Below are positions 1 through 6,286 of a stretch of 10,156 bases of DNA, one piece after another. Location: NCBI GenBank assembly GCA_029976905.1, contig JAPOLW010000102.1, forward strand, positions 1 to 10,156, written 5' to 3'. The translations under genes were made by a program, and so were the position numbers. Source of the stretch: a bacterium. GTDB taxonomy: Bacteria; Desulfobacterota; Binatia; UBA12015. Position 1 is the stretch's first letter; the number at the start of each line of letters is the position of its first letter. The notes under the pieces are model-generated. The model saw only the letters and a program-made list of their open reading frames with translations, had not been told where the DNA came from and made no database searches.

Positions 1-1
1 G

Positions 2-976
2 CGCCGAACCTGCACGACCATCGACAGCTACTGCGGCGGTGCCGGCAGCAACGGCAGTTGTTCGTGCGAAGCCGGCTGCGCTGCGGCCGGGAATTGCTGC
101 GCCGACTACGCACCCGTCTGCGGCGGCTCCTTTGGCTGCAACCCCGACTCGAACCAAATCGTCTTCGTCCACGTCGGAGGCATGTGTTCGACGCAGTGGG
201 ACTACGCGGGAGACCCCGACCGCCTGGCCGACACGAGCGGGATCGCGAATGCCGTCTCCATCGAGGTCCGCGGCGTGCAGACCGATCCGACGGGCACCCA
301 GGTGACGGCGCAGACGCTTTCGCGCTATCTCGACGCCTGCTGCACGGACAGCAATAGCTGCGTCGTGTACAACTACTCCAACGGCGACAACGTGGTCGGC
401 TACGCGCTCGACCAACTCGCCACGGTCACCCGCACCTGCACCGGGCGCAAGAAGAACCGCGTCTGCACCGAGGACCTCGACTGGAACATCCTCGAGGTCC
501 GGACCGCTGCGGGGAACGGTGGGGGCAGCGAGCTATCGAATTGGGGATCGCTCGCCGACCTCTTCGCCTGCTCCCTGGCGCCGGAGATCAGCCCGTCCAA
601 GATCCGCAATCTCTACGACCACAACAACACCCGGGGCGTGGCCATCTACCACATGGGCGGCTTCCTCGATCAAACGACGGGAAGCGATGACATTACGCTC
701 GATGCAGCGTGGTGGTTCTTGCCCTGGCACAGTGACGGCGCGGTCGCGTACCACTCGTCGGGTGCCCGCAACGATTCCGTCGAGTGGTGCGGCGACGGCA
801 ACAACCTCGTGTGGGATTGGGACTACTTCGGAAATTGGTGCGCCGACGAAAACCTGTGCAGCACCAACTACGGCACGCTCTTCCAGGGCCATGGCCTCGC
901 GTTCTGCAGCATGCAGATGGAGAACAGCGACCACTACGACCAGAAGATGGCCTACATCCAGTCCATGGGCCAGTAG
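2..976 (+). CDS. Secreted-type protein with somatomedin-B-like module and alpha/beta-hydrolase-like domain (5' partial)
   Basis: The reading frame is open from base 2, so the true start and any signal peptide lie before the window; 324 residues are visible. Residues 4-40 hold eight cysteines (4, 11, 20, 22, 26, 32, 33, 40) in the order of a somatomedin B domain, with CxC, then CC, then NCCADY. The remainder looks like a lipase-type alpha/beta hydrolase. IVFVHVGG (His57) resembles the oxyanion strand, VVYNYSNGD (Ser126) sits where the nucleophile elbow would be, HSDGAV (Asp245) follows a hydrophobic strand, and DHYDQK (His311) is near the C-terminus. The elbow is not a canonical GxSxG, so the Ser/Asp/His triad is inference. 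Many further cysteines suggest an oxidised, extracytoplasmic protein. The substrate is unknown. The last codon is followed by strong GC hairpins. The gene is real with good confidence; the enzyme class is tentative. Confidence 0.72.
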   Translation, partial: RRTCTTIDSYCGGAGSNGSCSCEAGCAAAGNCCADYAPVCGGSFGCNPDSNQIVFVHVGGMCSTQWDYAGDPDRLADTSGIANAVSIEVRGVQTDPTGTQVTAQTLSRYLDACCTDSNSCVVYNYSNGDNVVGYALDQLATVTRTCTGRKKNRVCTEDLDWNILEVRTAAGNGGGSELSNWGSLADLFACSLAPEISPSKIRNLYDHNNTRGVAIYHMGGFLDQTTGSDDITLDAAWWFLPWHSDGAVAYHSSGARNDSVEWCGDGNNLVWDWDYFGNWCADENLCSTNYGTLFQGHGLAFCSMQMENSDHYDQKMAYIQSMGQ

Positions 977-1019
977 CCCCGAGCACGCCCGGGGCGCCCC
1001 CGTCGGGGGTGTGCGCCCG

Positions 1020-1048
1020 GCCCGCCCGGGAGCACGCCCCGGGCGGGC
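1020..1048 (+). terminator. GC-rich hairpin downstream of the secreted hydrolase gene
   Basis: A perfect 11-base-pair stem (GCCCGCCCGGG at 1020-1030, CCCGGGCGGGC at 1038-1048) closes a 7-base loop, about 45 bases after the stop codon at 974-976. A smaller CCCCC/GGGGG hairpin lies at 997-1009. No T-run follows, so intrinsic termination is plausible but not textbook. The position between two convergent genes supports a terminator role. Confidence 0.5.
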
Positions 1049-1084
1049 GTCTGCGCGGGCGGGACGGGCCGCGTCTCCCTTCCT

Positions 1085-1103
1085 GGAGAGGCGACCGCTC
1101 TCC
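1085..1103 (-). terminator. Hairpin after the thiolase-like gene
   Basis: A perfect 6-base-pair stem (GGAGAG at 1085-1090, CTCTCC at 1098-1103) with a 7-base loop starts just beyond the minus-strand stop codon at 1107-1109. A second 6-base-pair hairpin (CTTCAC 1105-1110, GTGAAG 1117-1122) contains that stop codon. There is no T-run on the minus strand, so this is a weak terminator candidate. Confidence 0.35.
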
Positions 1104-1106
1104 GCT

Positions 1107-2618
1107 TCACTTCGGCGTGAAGACCTGCATCCCGTCCACGACCGAGAGCGTGCCGGCGCGCCCGACGCCCTCCTGAGAAACGAGGTCGGCGAGCAGGTCG
1201 GCATCGCCTGGCGTATTGGCGACGAAGCGCTGCCCGTCGTCGCTACGACCCAGGATGATCCCACGAGCCGGGTTGCCGTCGCGGTCGTAGACAGCGGTAT
1301 ACGCCTCGATGGCGCCCGCCCCGATGCAATCCTCGTGAACGTCGAGCGGGGCGGTATCCATCGAGCCGGACGGAGCGGCCTTGGGCATTTCCGCCGTCGG
1401 TAATCCACCCGGCTTGCGTTCGGTCGACCAGACACTCGCCGAGTGCTTGGTGAGGTACCATCCATTCCCCGTCACGAGCCCGCGGGTGCCCGGGGTCTCG
1501 CGCAGGCGATCGGCCATCGTGGCGATCGAGTGCAGCGTGTAGCCACTGGCCGGGCCGCCGCCATAGGGAAGCCCGCCGGTCACCGTGAACCCGCGCGGAT
1601 CGTCTTCGGCGATCCCCAGATTCTCGAGCGCCATCTCGACGGCCACCGGGAAGCAGCTGTAGAAATCGAATCGGCCGATGTCGTCGACCGTCACGCCCGC
1701 GTTCTGAAGCGCCGCGGCATGGGTATCGCGCATGGACGGACATTCCGAGAAGCTCGGCCGCGTGCTCGGGTACCAGGCCTCTTCCTCGGACTTCGCCCCG
1801 CCCCACCAATACAGCCAACGGCTCTCTGGAATGCCGAGAGATTTCGCCATCTCGACGGAGACCAGGAAGAATCCGGCCGCCTGATCGGTGTTGAGAACCG
1901 CGTTCAGATACTTGGTGTACGGAAAGGCGATCATCCGATTGGTCGGCGTCGCGGTGGTGAGTTCTTCGGCGCTCCGCTCGACCGGGAACCATGCATACGG
2001 GTTGGCGGCCGCCACGCGCGTGAATCGGGTGAAGAGATTGCCCATCGACTGTCGGTGCGCCTCGAGATCCTGCCCCCGCGAGGCACGCATCGCGTTCTCG
2101 AAGATGGGGTAGATGTCGGGGGGCATGACCATCCCGTACTTGCCTTCCAGCTCCGAGCTTCCGTTCTTCGGAATGCCAATGCATTCGGGGTCGCTGGTGC
2201 CACCCACGGTCCAATCGAGGTCGATTCCCTGGCCACCGGCCTTCATCAGCGTCCGCATGTTGTTCGCGCCGCCAACGAAAGCGACACGGGTCTCGCCGCG
2301 CGTGATCCGCTCCGCGATCAGGTTGGCGGCGGTCACGCCGATCTGGCCGCCCATCTCGCTCGTGTAGGTCTTGGAGGGCTTCGAGCCCAGCTTCTCGGCC
2401 ACGACCTGCGCCGGGTTGCGGGCCTGCCAGCCCGCGACGTTCAGGATGGCGCAGGTGTCGATCGCGGAGAGGAGCGACGCGCCGGCCCCGGCGTCCTCGG
2501 CGGCGCTGCGGGCGCACGCCTCGAGCATCGCGAGCGGTTCGGTCGCCTCCTGGGGTTCGACGTTTCGCTCGACGAGCTGGCCGGTGCCAACCAGGATGGG
2601 GGTACGATCGTCACTCAC
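1107..2618 (-). CDS. Thiolase-like protein (acetyl-CoA acetyltransferase family, TLP1-like), catalytic residues replaced
   Basis: A 503-residue protein whose GTG start at 2618 is set by AAGGAGG seven bases upstream. A longer frame reaches an ATG at 2789, but the 57 extra residues are low-complexity and lack a ribosome site. The N-terminus PILVGTGQ, the AFVGGANNM segment (113-121), the TDQAAGFFLVS segment (244-254) and GGLPYGGGPASGY (348-360) show the thiolase fold. Where thiolases carry the nucleophilic Cys in a CxSG context there is TSEMGG (86-91), and the GHP histidine motif reads GGP (354-356). The C-terminal Cys motif is replaced by a GNGWYLTKH segment. About 80 extra C-terminal residues match the layout of thiolase-like protein type 1 of mycobacteria, reported from memory to lack thiolase activity. 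A role in binding or transferring CoA-linked lipids is likelier than thiolysis. It is divergent from the hydroxylase gene at 2806. Confidence 0.88.
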   Translation of the reverse strand: MSDDRTPILVGTGQLVERNVEPQEATEPLAMLEACARSAAEDAGAGASLLSAIDTCAILNVAGWQARNPAQVVAEKLGSKPSKTYTSEMGGQIGVTAANLIAERITRGETRVAFVGGANNMRTLMKAGGQGIDLDWTVGGTSDPECIGIPKNGSSELEGKYGMVMPPDIYPIFENAMRASRGQDLEAHRQSMGNLFTRFTRVAAANPYAWFPVERSAEELTTATPTNRMIAFPYTKYLNAVLNTDQAAGFFLVSVEMAKSLGIPESRWLYWWGGAKSEEEAWYPSTRPSFSECPSMRDTHAAALQNAGVTVDDIGRFDFYSCFPVAVEMALENLGIAEDDPRGFTVTGGLPYGGGPASGYTLHSIATMADRLRETPGTRGLVTGNGWYLTKHSASVWSTERKPGGLPTAEMPKAAPSGSMDTAPLDVHEDCIGAGAIEAYTAVYDRDGNPARGIILGRSDDGQRFVANTPGDADLLADLVSQEGVGRAGTLSVVDGMQVFTPK

Positions 2619-2625
2619 GGAAAAG

Positions 2626-2632
2626 CCTCCTT
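2626..2632 (-). promoter_or_regulatory. Ribosome binding site fixing the GTG start of the thiolase-like gene
   Basis: Read on the minus strand this is AAGGAGG, a near-perfect Shine-Dalgarno site, with a 7-base spacer to the GTG at 2618-2616. It is the reason for preferring the GTG over the upstream ATG at 2789. Confidence 0.85.
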
Positions 2633-2638
2633 CTCGGG

Positions 2639-2665
2639 AGCCCGGAATTCGGGAGAATCCGGGCT
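2639..2665. promoter_or_regulatory. Inverted repeat in the leader of the thiolase-like gene
   Basis: AGCCCGGA (2639-2646) and TCCGGGCT (2658-2665) are perfect 8-base inverted copies around an 11-base spacer. The repeat ends only six bases upstream of the thiolase ribosome site and lies in the 187-base divergent intergenic region. It could be an operator dyad or an RNA leader hairpin; the sequence alone does not separate these. Confidence 0.4.
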
Positions 2666-2748
2666 GTTGCGTCCATCGACTCCTAACGATTGGGCGACCG
2701 ACCTGCATTCCGAAGCCCGCGGGAGTAACGCCGGTTCCCGGAGGCCTT

Positions 2749-2765
2749 CCGGCGCGGCGCGCCGG
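2749..2765. promoter_or_regulatory. Compact hairpin upstream of the fatty acid hydroxylase gene
   Basis: CCGGCGC (2749-2755) and GCGCCGG (2759-2765) form a perfect 7-base-pair stem with a 3-base loop, ending 40 bases before the ATG at 2806. Very GC-rich stems arise easily in such genomes, so a regulatory role is only possible. No convincing -35/-10 pair was found in 2619-2805 on either strand. Confidence 0.25.
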
Positions 2766-2805
2766 CAACTGGACCCGGCCCGGAGGCACCCGTTAAGGTT
2801 GCTTC

Positions 2806-3711
2806 ATGCGCTCGGTCGTCGAATCCCTCGTTGCCCGCACCGCCTTTCCCTTTGCCATGACCGCTGCCGTGGGCGGCGCGATCGTGTGGATGAATCGCGG
2901 CGGGGCGCCCGACCTGGTCGCCGGCGTCGTGATCCTGCTCTCCTACCTCTGGATTGCGCTCCTCGAGCGCCTGGTGCCCTTGCACGACGAATGGCTCCGC
3001 TCCCATGGCGACCTCGGCGCCGACATCGGATTGGGGCTCACCAACGCGGTCGTGAACAGCATCGGTCAGCCCCTGGCGATTGCCGTCGCCGTGGGGCTCG
3101 CCACCTGGCTGTCCACGGAATACGGCACGCAGCTCTGGCCCGACCAATGGCCCATCCTCGTGCAACTCGTGATGGCCCTTCTCCTTGGCGAGCTCGTCGA
3201 ATATTCCGTGCATCGAGCGATGCACGAAGTGCCTTTTCTCTGGCGCTTCCACGCTCCGCACCACAGCTGCGAACGCCTCTATTGGCTCAACGCCCTGCGC
3301 TTCCATCCGCTCGACATCCTCGCCGTGGGCCCTGGGAAACTCATCCCCCTGGTGATGCTCGGCGCGGACGGCCCGGTGATCGCGCTGGTCGGCATCTTCT
3401 CCGCCGTCCACGGCGTATACCAGCACGCCAATCTTCCCTGTCGGCTCGGCCCCTTGAACTGGATCTTCAGCATGGCCGAGCTCCACCGCTGGCACCACTC
3501 GCCCGTCGTCAAGGAGGCCAATCACAACTACGGCGGCAACCTCATCTTCTGGGACGTCGTCTTCGGAACACGTTGGCTGCCCGAGGACCGGGAATCACCG
3601 GTGCACATCGGCATCGGCGATCTGCCCAACTTCCCGCGGGACTACGCCTCCCTCCTGGCGGCCCCCTTCCGCTGGCGCACGCTCGTCTCCCGGGCCGGAC
3701 CGACCGCCTGA
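2806..3711 (+). CDS. Sterol desaturase / fatty acid hydroxylase family membrane protein
   Basis: A 301-residue integral membrane protein of the fatty acid hydroxylase superfamily. The di-iron histidine clusters are intact: HRAMH (136-140, HX3H), HAPHH (149-153, HX2HH) and HRWHH (227-231, HX2HH), with extra conserved histidines at 167 and 207. Hydrophobic stretches at about 14-29, 37-53, 82-102, 115-130 and 180-200 are probable membrane segments. Family members use O2 and a di-iron centre to hydroxylate or desaturate sterols, carotenoids or fatty acids; the substrate here cannot be told. AAGG at 2795-2798 lies seven bases before the ATG. The gene is divergent from the thiolase-like gene and convergent with the DUF4126 operon. 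A second, shorter member of the same superfamily lies about 600 bases downstream on the other strand. Confidence 0.92.
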   Translation: MRSVVESLVARTAFPFAMTAAVGGAIVWMNRGGAPDLVAGVVILLSYLWIALLERLVPLHDEWLRSHGDLGADIGLGLTNAVVNSIGQPLAIAVAVGLATWLSTEYGTQLWPDQWPILVQLVMALLLGELVEYSVHRAMHEVPFLWRFHAPHHSCERLYWLNALRFHPLDILAVGPGKLIPLVMLGADGPVIALVGIFSAVHGVYQHANLPCRLGPLNWIFSMAELHRWHHSPVVKEANHNYGGNLIFWDVVFGTRWLPEDRESPVHIGIGDLPNFPRDYASLLAAPFRWRTLVSRAGPTA

Positions 3712-3728
3712 GTCCCCGGACGGCTCCG

Positions 3729-3753
3729 CTCGCAAGCCGACCCGCCGTGCGAG
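3729..3753. terminator. Hairpin between convergent gene ends
   Basis: CTCGCA (3729-3734) and TGCGAG (3748-3753) form a perfect 6-base-pair stem with a 13-base loop in the 57-base gap between the hydroxylase stop (+) and the DUF4126 stop (-). It is the only inverted repeat I see there. No T-run is present, so it is a modest bidirectional terminator candidate. Confidence 0.35.
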
Positions 3754-3768
3754 GGAGACCGATCGTCG

Positions 3769-4335
3769 TCAGGCTGGGGAACGAGGACGACGCGCTCGTC
3801 GTCGCACCACGACGACCAGGCCCACGACGACGCCGACCAACGCGATCACGGGGACGAAGAGAGCGACGACCGCGATCAGCAGCGCCGTGACCGACTCGAC
3901 GAAGCCGAGCAAGGGGTTGGCCAGTCCGCCCGTTCCCACCGACGAACCGACGCGGGCAAGGGCCGTGGCCCCCTGGAACACACCCGCCACCCCGCCGCCC
4001 GCCACCAGGGCCAATCCCCACCGCAGCAGCGGGTCCATGCCAGTGAAGGCCGACGCGCCCAGAACGACCCCGGCCACGACGGCTGCGGGAGACGCCACGG
4101 TATCGAGAAGATTGTCGAGCCACGGGATCTGATAGGCGAAGACCTCGAGGAGGGTGGCGACAGCGAACGCCGCCACGGCGGGATCCGATGCGATCCAGGC
4201 GAAATCCGGCGACAAGGTCGTCATGCCGGCACGCGCCGCGAGGCTCGCCACCAGGAAGGGCACGAAGACCCGGAAGCCGCAGGCGGCCGCCAATCCCACG
4301 CCCAGACCGACGCCGACGAAGGCATCGGCGCTCAT
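3769..4335 (-). CDS. DUF4126 family membrane protein
   Basis: A 188-residue, Ala/Gly/Val-rich protein of unknown function. The pattern AACGFRVFVPFLVASLAA (17-34), PDFAWIASDP (43-52) and the E64...IPWLDNLLD (70-78) segment match the DUF4126 family as I know it, and the length is typical. Probable membrane segments lie at about 6-34, 53-70, 80-95, 104-126 and 148-177, and the C-terminus is a basic Arg-rich tail. GGAGG five bases upstream sets the ATG, whose first bases overlap the TGA of the upstream hydroxylase-family gene (ATGA), indicating translational coupling. It is the last gene of the four-gene minus-strand operon. Pairing with a membrane lipid-modifying enzyme hints at a membrane role, but this is inference only. 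Confidence 0.85.
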   Translation of the reverse strand: MSADAFVGVGLGVGLAAACGFRVFVPFLVASLAARAGMTTLSPDFAWIASDPAVAAFAVATLLEVFAYQIPWLDNLLDTVASPAAVVAGVVLGASAFTGMDPLLRWGLALVAGGGVAGVFQGATALARVGSSVGTGGLANPLLGFVESVTALLIAVVALFVPVIALVGVVVGLVVVVRRRARRPRSPA

Positions 4336-4883
4336 GCATTCCTCCGGCGCGCTTCGCGCAGCCGAGCGAGCGCAAAGCGGGGGTTCCAGATCGACCGTAG
4401 ATTGCTCCGACCCTCGAGCGGCGGTCGATGTTCGACCGCCGCGTAATGCGCGGGCCAGGCCGCCGGGAGCGTCCCGAACACCCGATCCCAGAGGCGCGTC
4501 GTCACGCCCCCGTAGGCCCGCGCATCGACGAAGTGATGGGCGAGGTGGTGGTTGCGCCGCCGTCGCTCGCGCTCGCTGCGGGGCCAGCGAAAGTGGATCC
4601 GCCAGTGCTGATGCTCATAGCGCGCGAAGCCGGCGCCGAGGCCGCCCACGAAGCCCACCGCAAGAGCGGGCCCGAGCAACGCATTCACCACGAGGAAGAC
4701 GAGCGTGAAGCCCGGAATCCAGGCCAGGGGTGCTGTGAACACCGCACGCGGTTCGTGATGGTGCATGGCGTGCAAGGGCGCCACCGGAGTACGCAGGCGA
4801 TGCGAGAGAACGCCATGGATCACGTACTCGACCAGGCCCCACGTCACGAAGCCTGCCACGACCGAGATCGATGCTGCGATCAA
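4332..4883 (-). CDS. Short sterol desaturase / fatty acid hydroxylase family protein
   Basis: A 183-residue protein if started at TTG 4883. The frame stays open to an ATG at 5018, but that would overlap the upstream HAD gene by about 100 bases with proline/arginine-rich, non-membrane sequence. GGAG seven bases before the TTG and a start 28 bases after the HAD stop favour the TTG. Histidine motifs are HGVLSH (23-28), HAMHHH (38-43), HQH (91-93) and HHLAHH (112-117), the arrangement of small fatty acid hydroxylase/carotenoid hydroxylase-like proteins. Hydrophobic stretches at about 2-22 and 52-86 are probable membrane segments. The expected reaction is O2-dependent hydroxylation or desaturation of a membrane lipid at a di-iron site; the substrate is unknown. 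Its stop overlaps the DUF4126 start. Function class is good; the start is less certain. Confidence 0.82.
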   Translation of the reverse strand: MIAASISVVAGFVTWGLVEYVIHGVLSHRLRTPVAPLHAMHHHEPRAVFTAPLAWIPGFTLVFLVVNALLGPALAVGFVGGLGAGFARYEHQHWRIHFRWPRSERERRRRNHHLAHHFVDARAYGGVTTRLWDRVFGTLPAAWPAHYAAVEHRPPLEGRSNLRSIWNPRFALARLREARRRNA

Positions 4884-4911
4884 GCCCTCTCTCCCCGCAA
4901 GCCAGCGCCCG

Positions 4912-5649
4912 TCAGGCCCCCGACGCCAGGCCGGCCAGGGCCAGGACCTCCGAGAGACGCCCGACGGTGTGGCTCGGCTGCGGCCCCTCCGGTGGGGGTT
5001 CGGGCATCCCGTCGGCACGCAGATAGACCGTCGTCATCCCAAGAGGCGCCGCTCCGGCAACGTCGGCTTCGAGCGCATCGCCGACGAAAAGCGCCTCCTC
5101 GGGTGCACAGTCGGCCTTGGCGCACGCCGTCTGGAAGATGCCCGCATGCGGCTTGCACGACCGGGCTTCCTCCGAGCTCGTCCAGGCATCGAGCACCGCG
5201 TGCAGATCCACGCGGTCGATCATCGGCAAGAGATAGTCGTCGTCGATGTTCGACACGATGGCCACATGCAGTCCGGCCTCGCGGAGGCGACGCAGGGTCT
5301 CGCGGCAATCCTCGCGTAATTCGAAATGCGCGATGACCCGTTCGCATTGCCGTTCATGACACCAACGGAGTAATCCCGGATCCGGTGTCTCCCCCGCGAT
5401 CTCCAGCGCAAAGCGCCGGTAGGTATCCATGAACAGATCCCGGTGGAGGTAGAAATCCCGGGGAAGGTGGTCCGCGTAGGCCTCGCGACTCGCCACCCGA
5501 AAGGCGTCTCGCACGCGATCGGGCTCCGACTCCACACCGAGCCGATCGAGAAGCGCATCGAGGACCTCGCGCAACCCAAGCCCCTTGTTCCGGTAGCTGT
5601 AGAGCGTCCCGCCAAAGTCGAAGAAGGCGGCTTTGTACGTCCGACCCAT
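4912..5649 (-). CDS. HAD-superfamily hydrolase
   Basis: A 245-residue haloacid dehalogenase-like hydrolase. Motif I is DFGGTL with the nucleophile Asp11, motif II is IVSN with Ser133, motif III is Lys166 in KPHAGIF, and motif IV is VGD followed by Asp196 (GDxxxxD). Residues about 17-110 form the helical C1 cap expected between motifs I and II. The second aspartate of the usual DxDx(T/V) motif is glycine (Gly13), so the general acid/base of typical HAD phosphatases is absent; this occurs in some family branches. The substrate is unknown: a phosphate ester is the usual guess, a haloacid is less likely. The ATG at 5649 has no clear ribosome site. The gene sits 43 bases after the F420-type reductase and 28 bases before the hydroxylase-family gene, probably in one transcript. 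Confidence 0.88.
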   Translation of the reverse strand: MGRTYKAAFFDFGGTLYSYRNKGLGLREVLDALLDRLGVESEPDRVRDAFRVASREAYADHLPRDFYLHRDLFMDTYRRFALEIAGETPDPGLLRWCHERQCERVIAHFELREDCRETLRRLREAGLHVAIVSNIDDDYLLPMIDRVDLHAVLDAWTSSEEARSCKPHAGIFQTACAKADCAPEEALFVGDALEADVAGAAPLGMTTVYLRADGMPEPPPEGPQPSHTVGRLSEVLALAGLASGA

Positions 5650-5692
5650 GGAAACGAGGTCTACCAGAAGGCGCCTTCCCCCGCGCCCTCGC

Positions 5693-6160
5693 TCACGAGC
5701 TTCTCGTCATCGCTGGCTCGAACTGGACCAGGACCGCTTCCCGGGCGAGGTGGAGAATCTGGTCATCGCGGAGTCCCGTGCGCCGGTCATAGACCAGGCC
5801 GAAGGTGCGCCCCAGCCAGGGCAGACGCAAAAAGGTGCGCTCGAATGCCTTGCGGAACTCGAACGATTCCGGCTCCACGACCCAGGCCATGCCCGGAACC
5901 TGCGCGCCGGACAAGCGCAATTCCGCTGGAGCCGGATCGAGGAAATTACGCCACCAATTCTTGCGCCGTGCCTTCGAAACCAGGATCCAGAAACGCTCGC
6001 CGTCGCGCTGGTACCCGACCGGAATCGTATAGCTCCGCCCCGAGCGTCGGCCGGTGACCGTGATGAGGCAGAGCCCGGCGCCGAGCAACCGGTGCAGCGG
6101 CGAACGCAGGAGTCCCACCACCACCGGGTTCACCCGGGTCATGAGGCGATCGAGGTCCAT
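5693..6160 (-). CDS. Nitroreductase/F420H2-dependent oxidoreductase family protein
   Basis: A 155-residue protein of the deazaflavin-dependent nitroreductase family. The start RVNPVVVGLLRSPLHRL (9-25) and the strand-turn TVTGRRSGRSYTIPVGY (34-50) are hallmarks, followed by NWWRNF (68-73), which fits the cofactor-binding region of this split-barrel fold. Members reduce quinones, nitro compounds or other acceptors with F420H2, though some bind flavin or haem instead, so cofactor use is inferred. The ATG at 6160 is chosen because AGGA lies eight bases upstream; the open frame continues to 6514 but without protein-like sequence. It is the first gene of the leftward operon and is divergent from the SDR gene across 126 bases. 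Confidence 0.85.
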   Translation of the reverse strand: MDLDRLMTRVNPVVVGLLRSPLHRLLGAGLCLITVTGRRSGRSYTIPVGYQRDGERFWILVSKARRKNWWRNFLDPAPAELRLSGAQVPGMAWVVEPESFEFRKAFERTFLRLPWLGRTFGLVYDRRTGLRDDQILHLAREAVLVQFEPAMTRSS

Positions 6161-6275
6161 GACGCGGTTCCTACGATGCGCCCACCCGCCCGGACAACCC
6201 CGGTGTCCCGCCTCGACCGCTCGCCCACCGCGCCCGACGGGGCCGCTTCCTCTGGATTCGAGGGGGAGCACGTGC

Positions 6276-6282
6276 GAGGAGG
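6276..6282 (+). promoter_or_regulatory. Ribosome binding site of the SDR gene
   Basis: GAGGAGG ends four bases before the ATG at 6287, a short but usable spacer. It selects this ATG although the frame is open for more than 600 bases upstream. An 8-base palindrome GCACGTGC (6268-6275) abuts it; no convincing promoter pair was seen in the rest of the 6161-6286 divergent region. Confidence 0.7.
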
Positions 6283-6286
6283 CGCC

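Noticed and set aside
533..1465. 310-codon minus-strand open frame over the secreted hydrolase gene and the thiolase end
   Set aside because: Arg/Ala/Pro-rich with no domain, antisense to the cysteine-patterned protein and overlapping the thiolase in another frame.
2619..2789. 57-residue N-terminal extension of the thiolase-like protein from ATG 2789
   Set aside because: It has no ribosome site, its composition is unlike the family, and the GTG at 2618 has an excellent site and matches the family N-terminus.
1443..3890. 815-codon open frame on the plus strand across the thiolase gene and the hydroxylase gene
   Set aside because: Antisense to the thiolase and out of frame with the hydroxylase. 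It is Arg/Pro/His-rich with no recognisable domain and no ribosome site, a common artefact of high-GC third-position bias.
6192..6208. GGACA/TGTCC inverted repeat between the F420-type reductase and SDR genes
   Set aside because: Only five base pairs with a mismatched flank, which is expected by chance in GC-rich DNA.
5633..6286. Upstream in-frame extension of the SDR gene
   Set aside because: It would lie antisense to the F420-type reductase. The SDR fold begins exactly after ATG 6287, which has its own GAGGAGG site.
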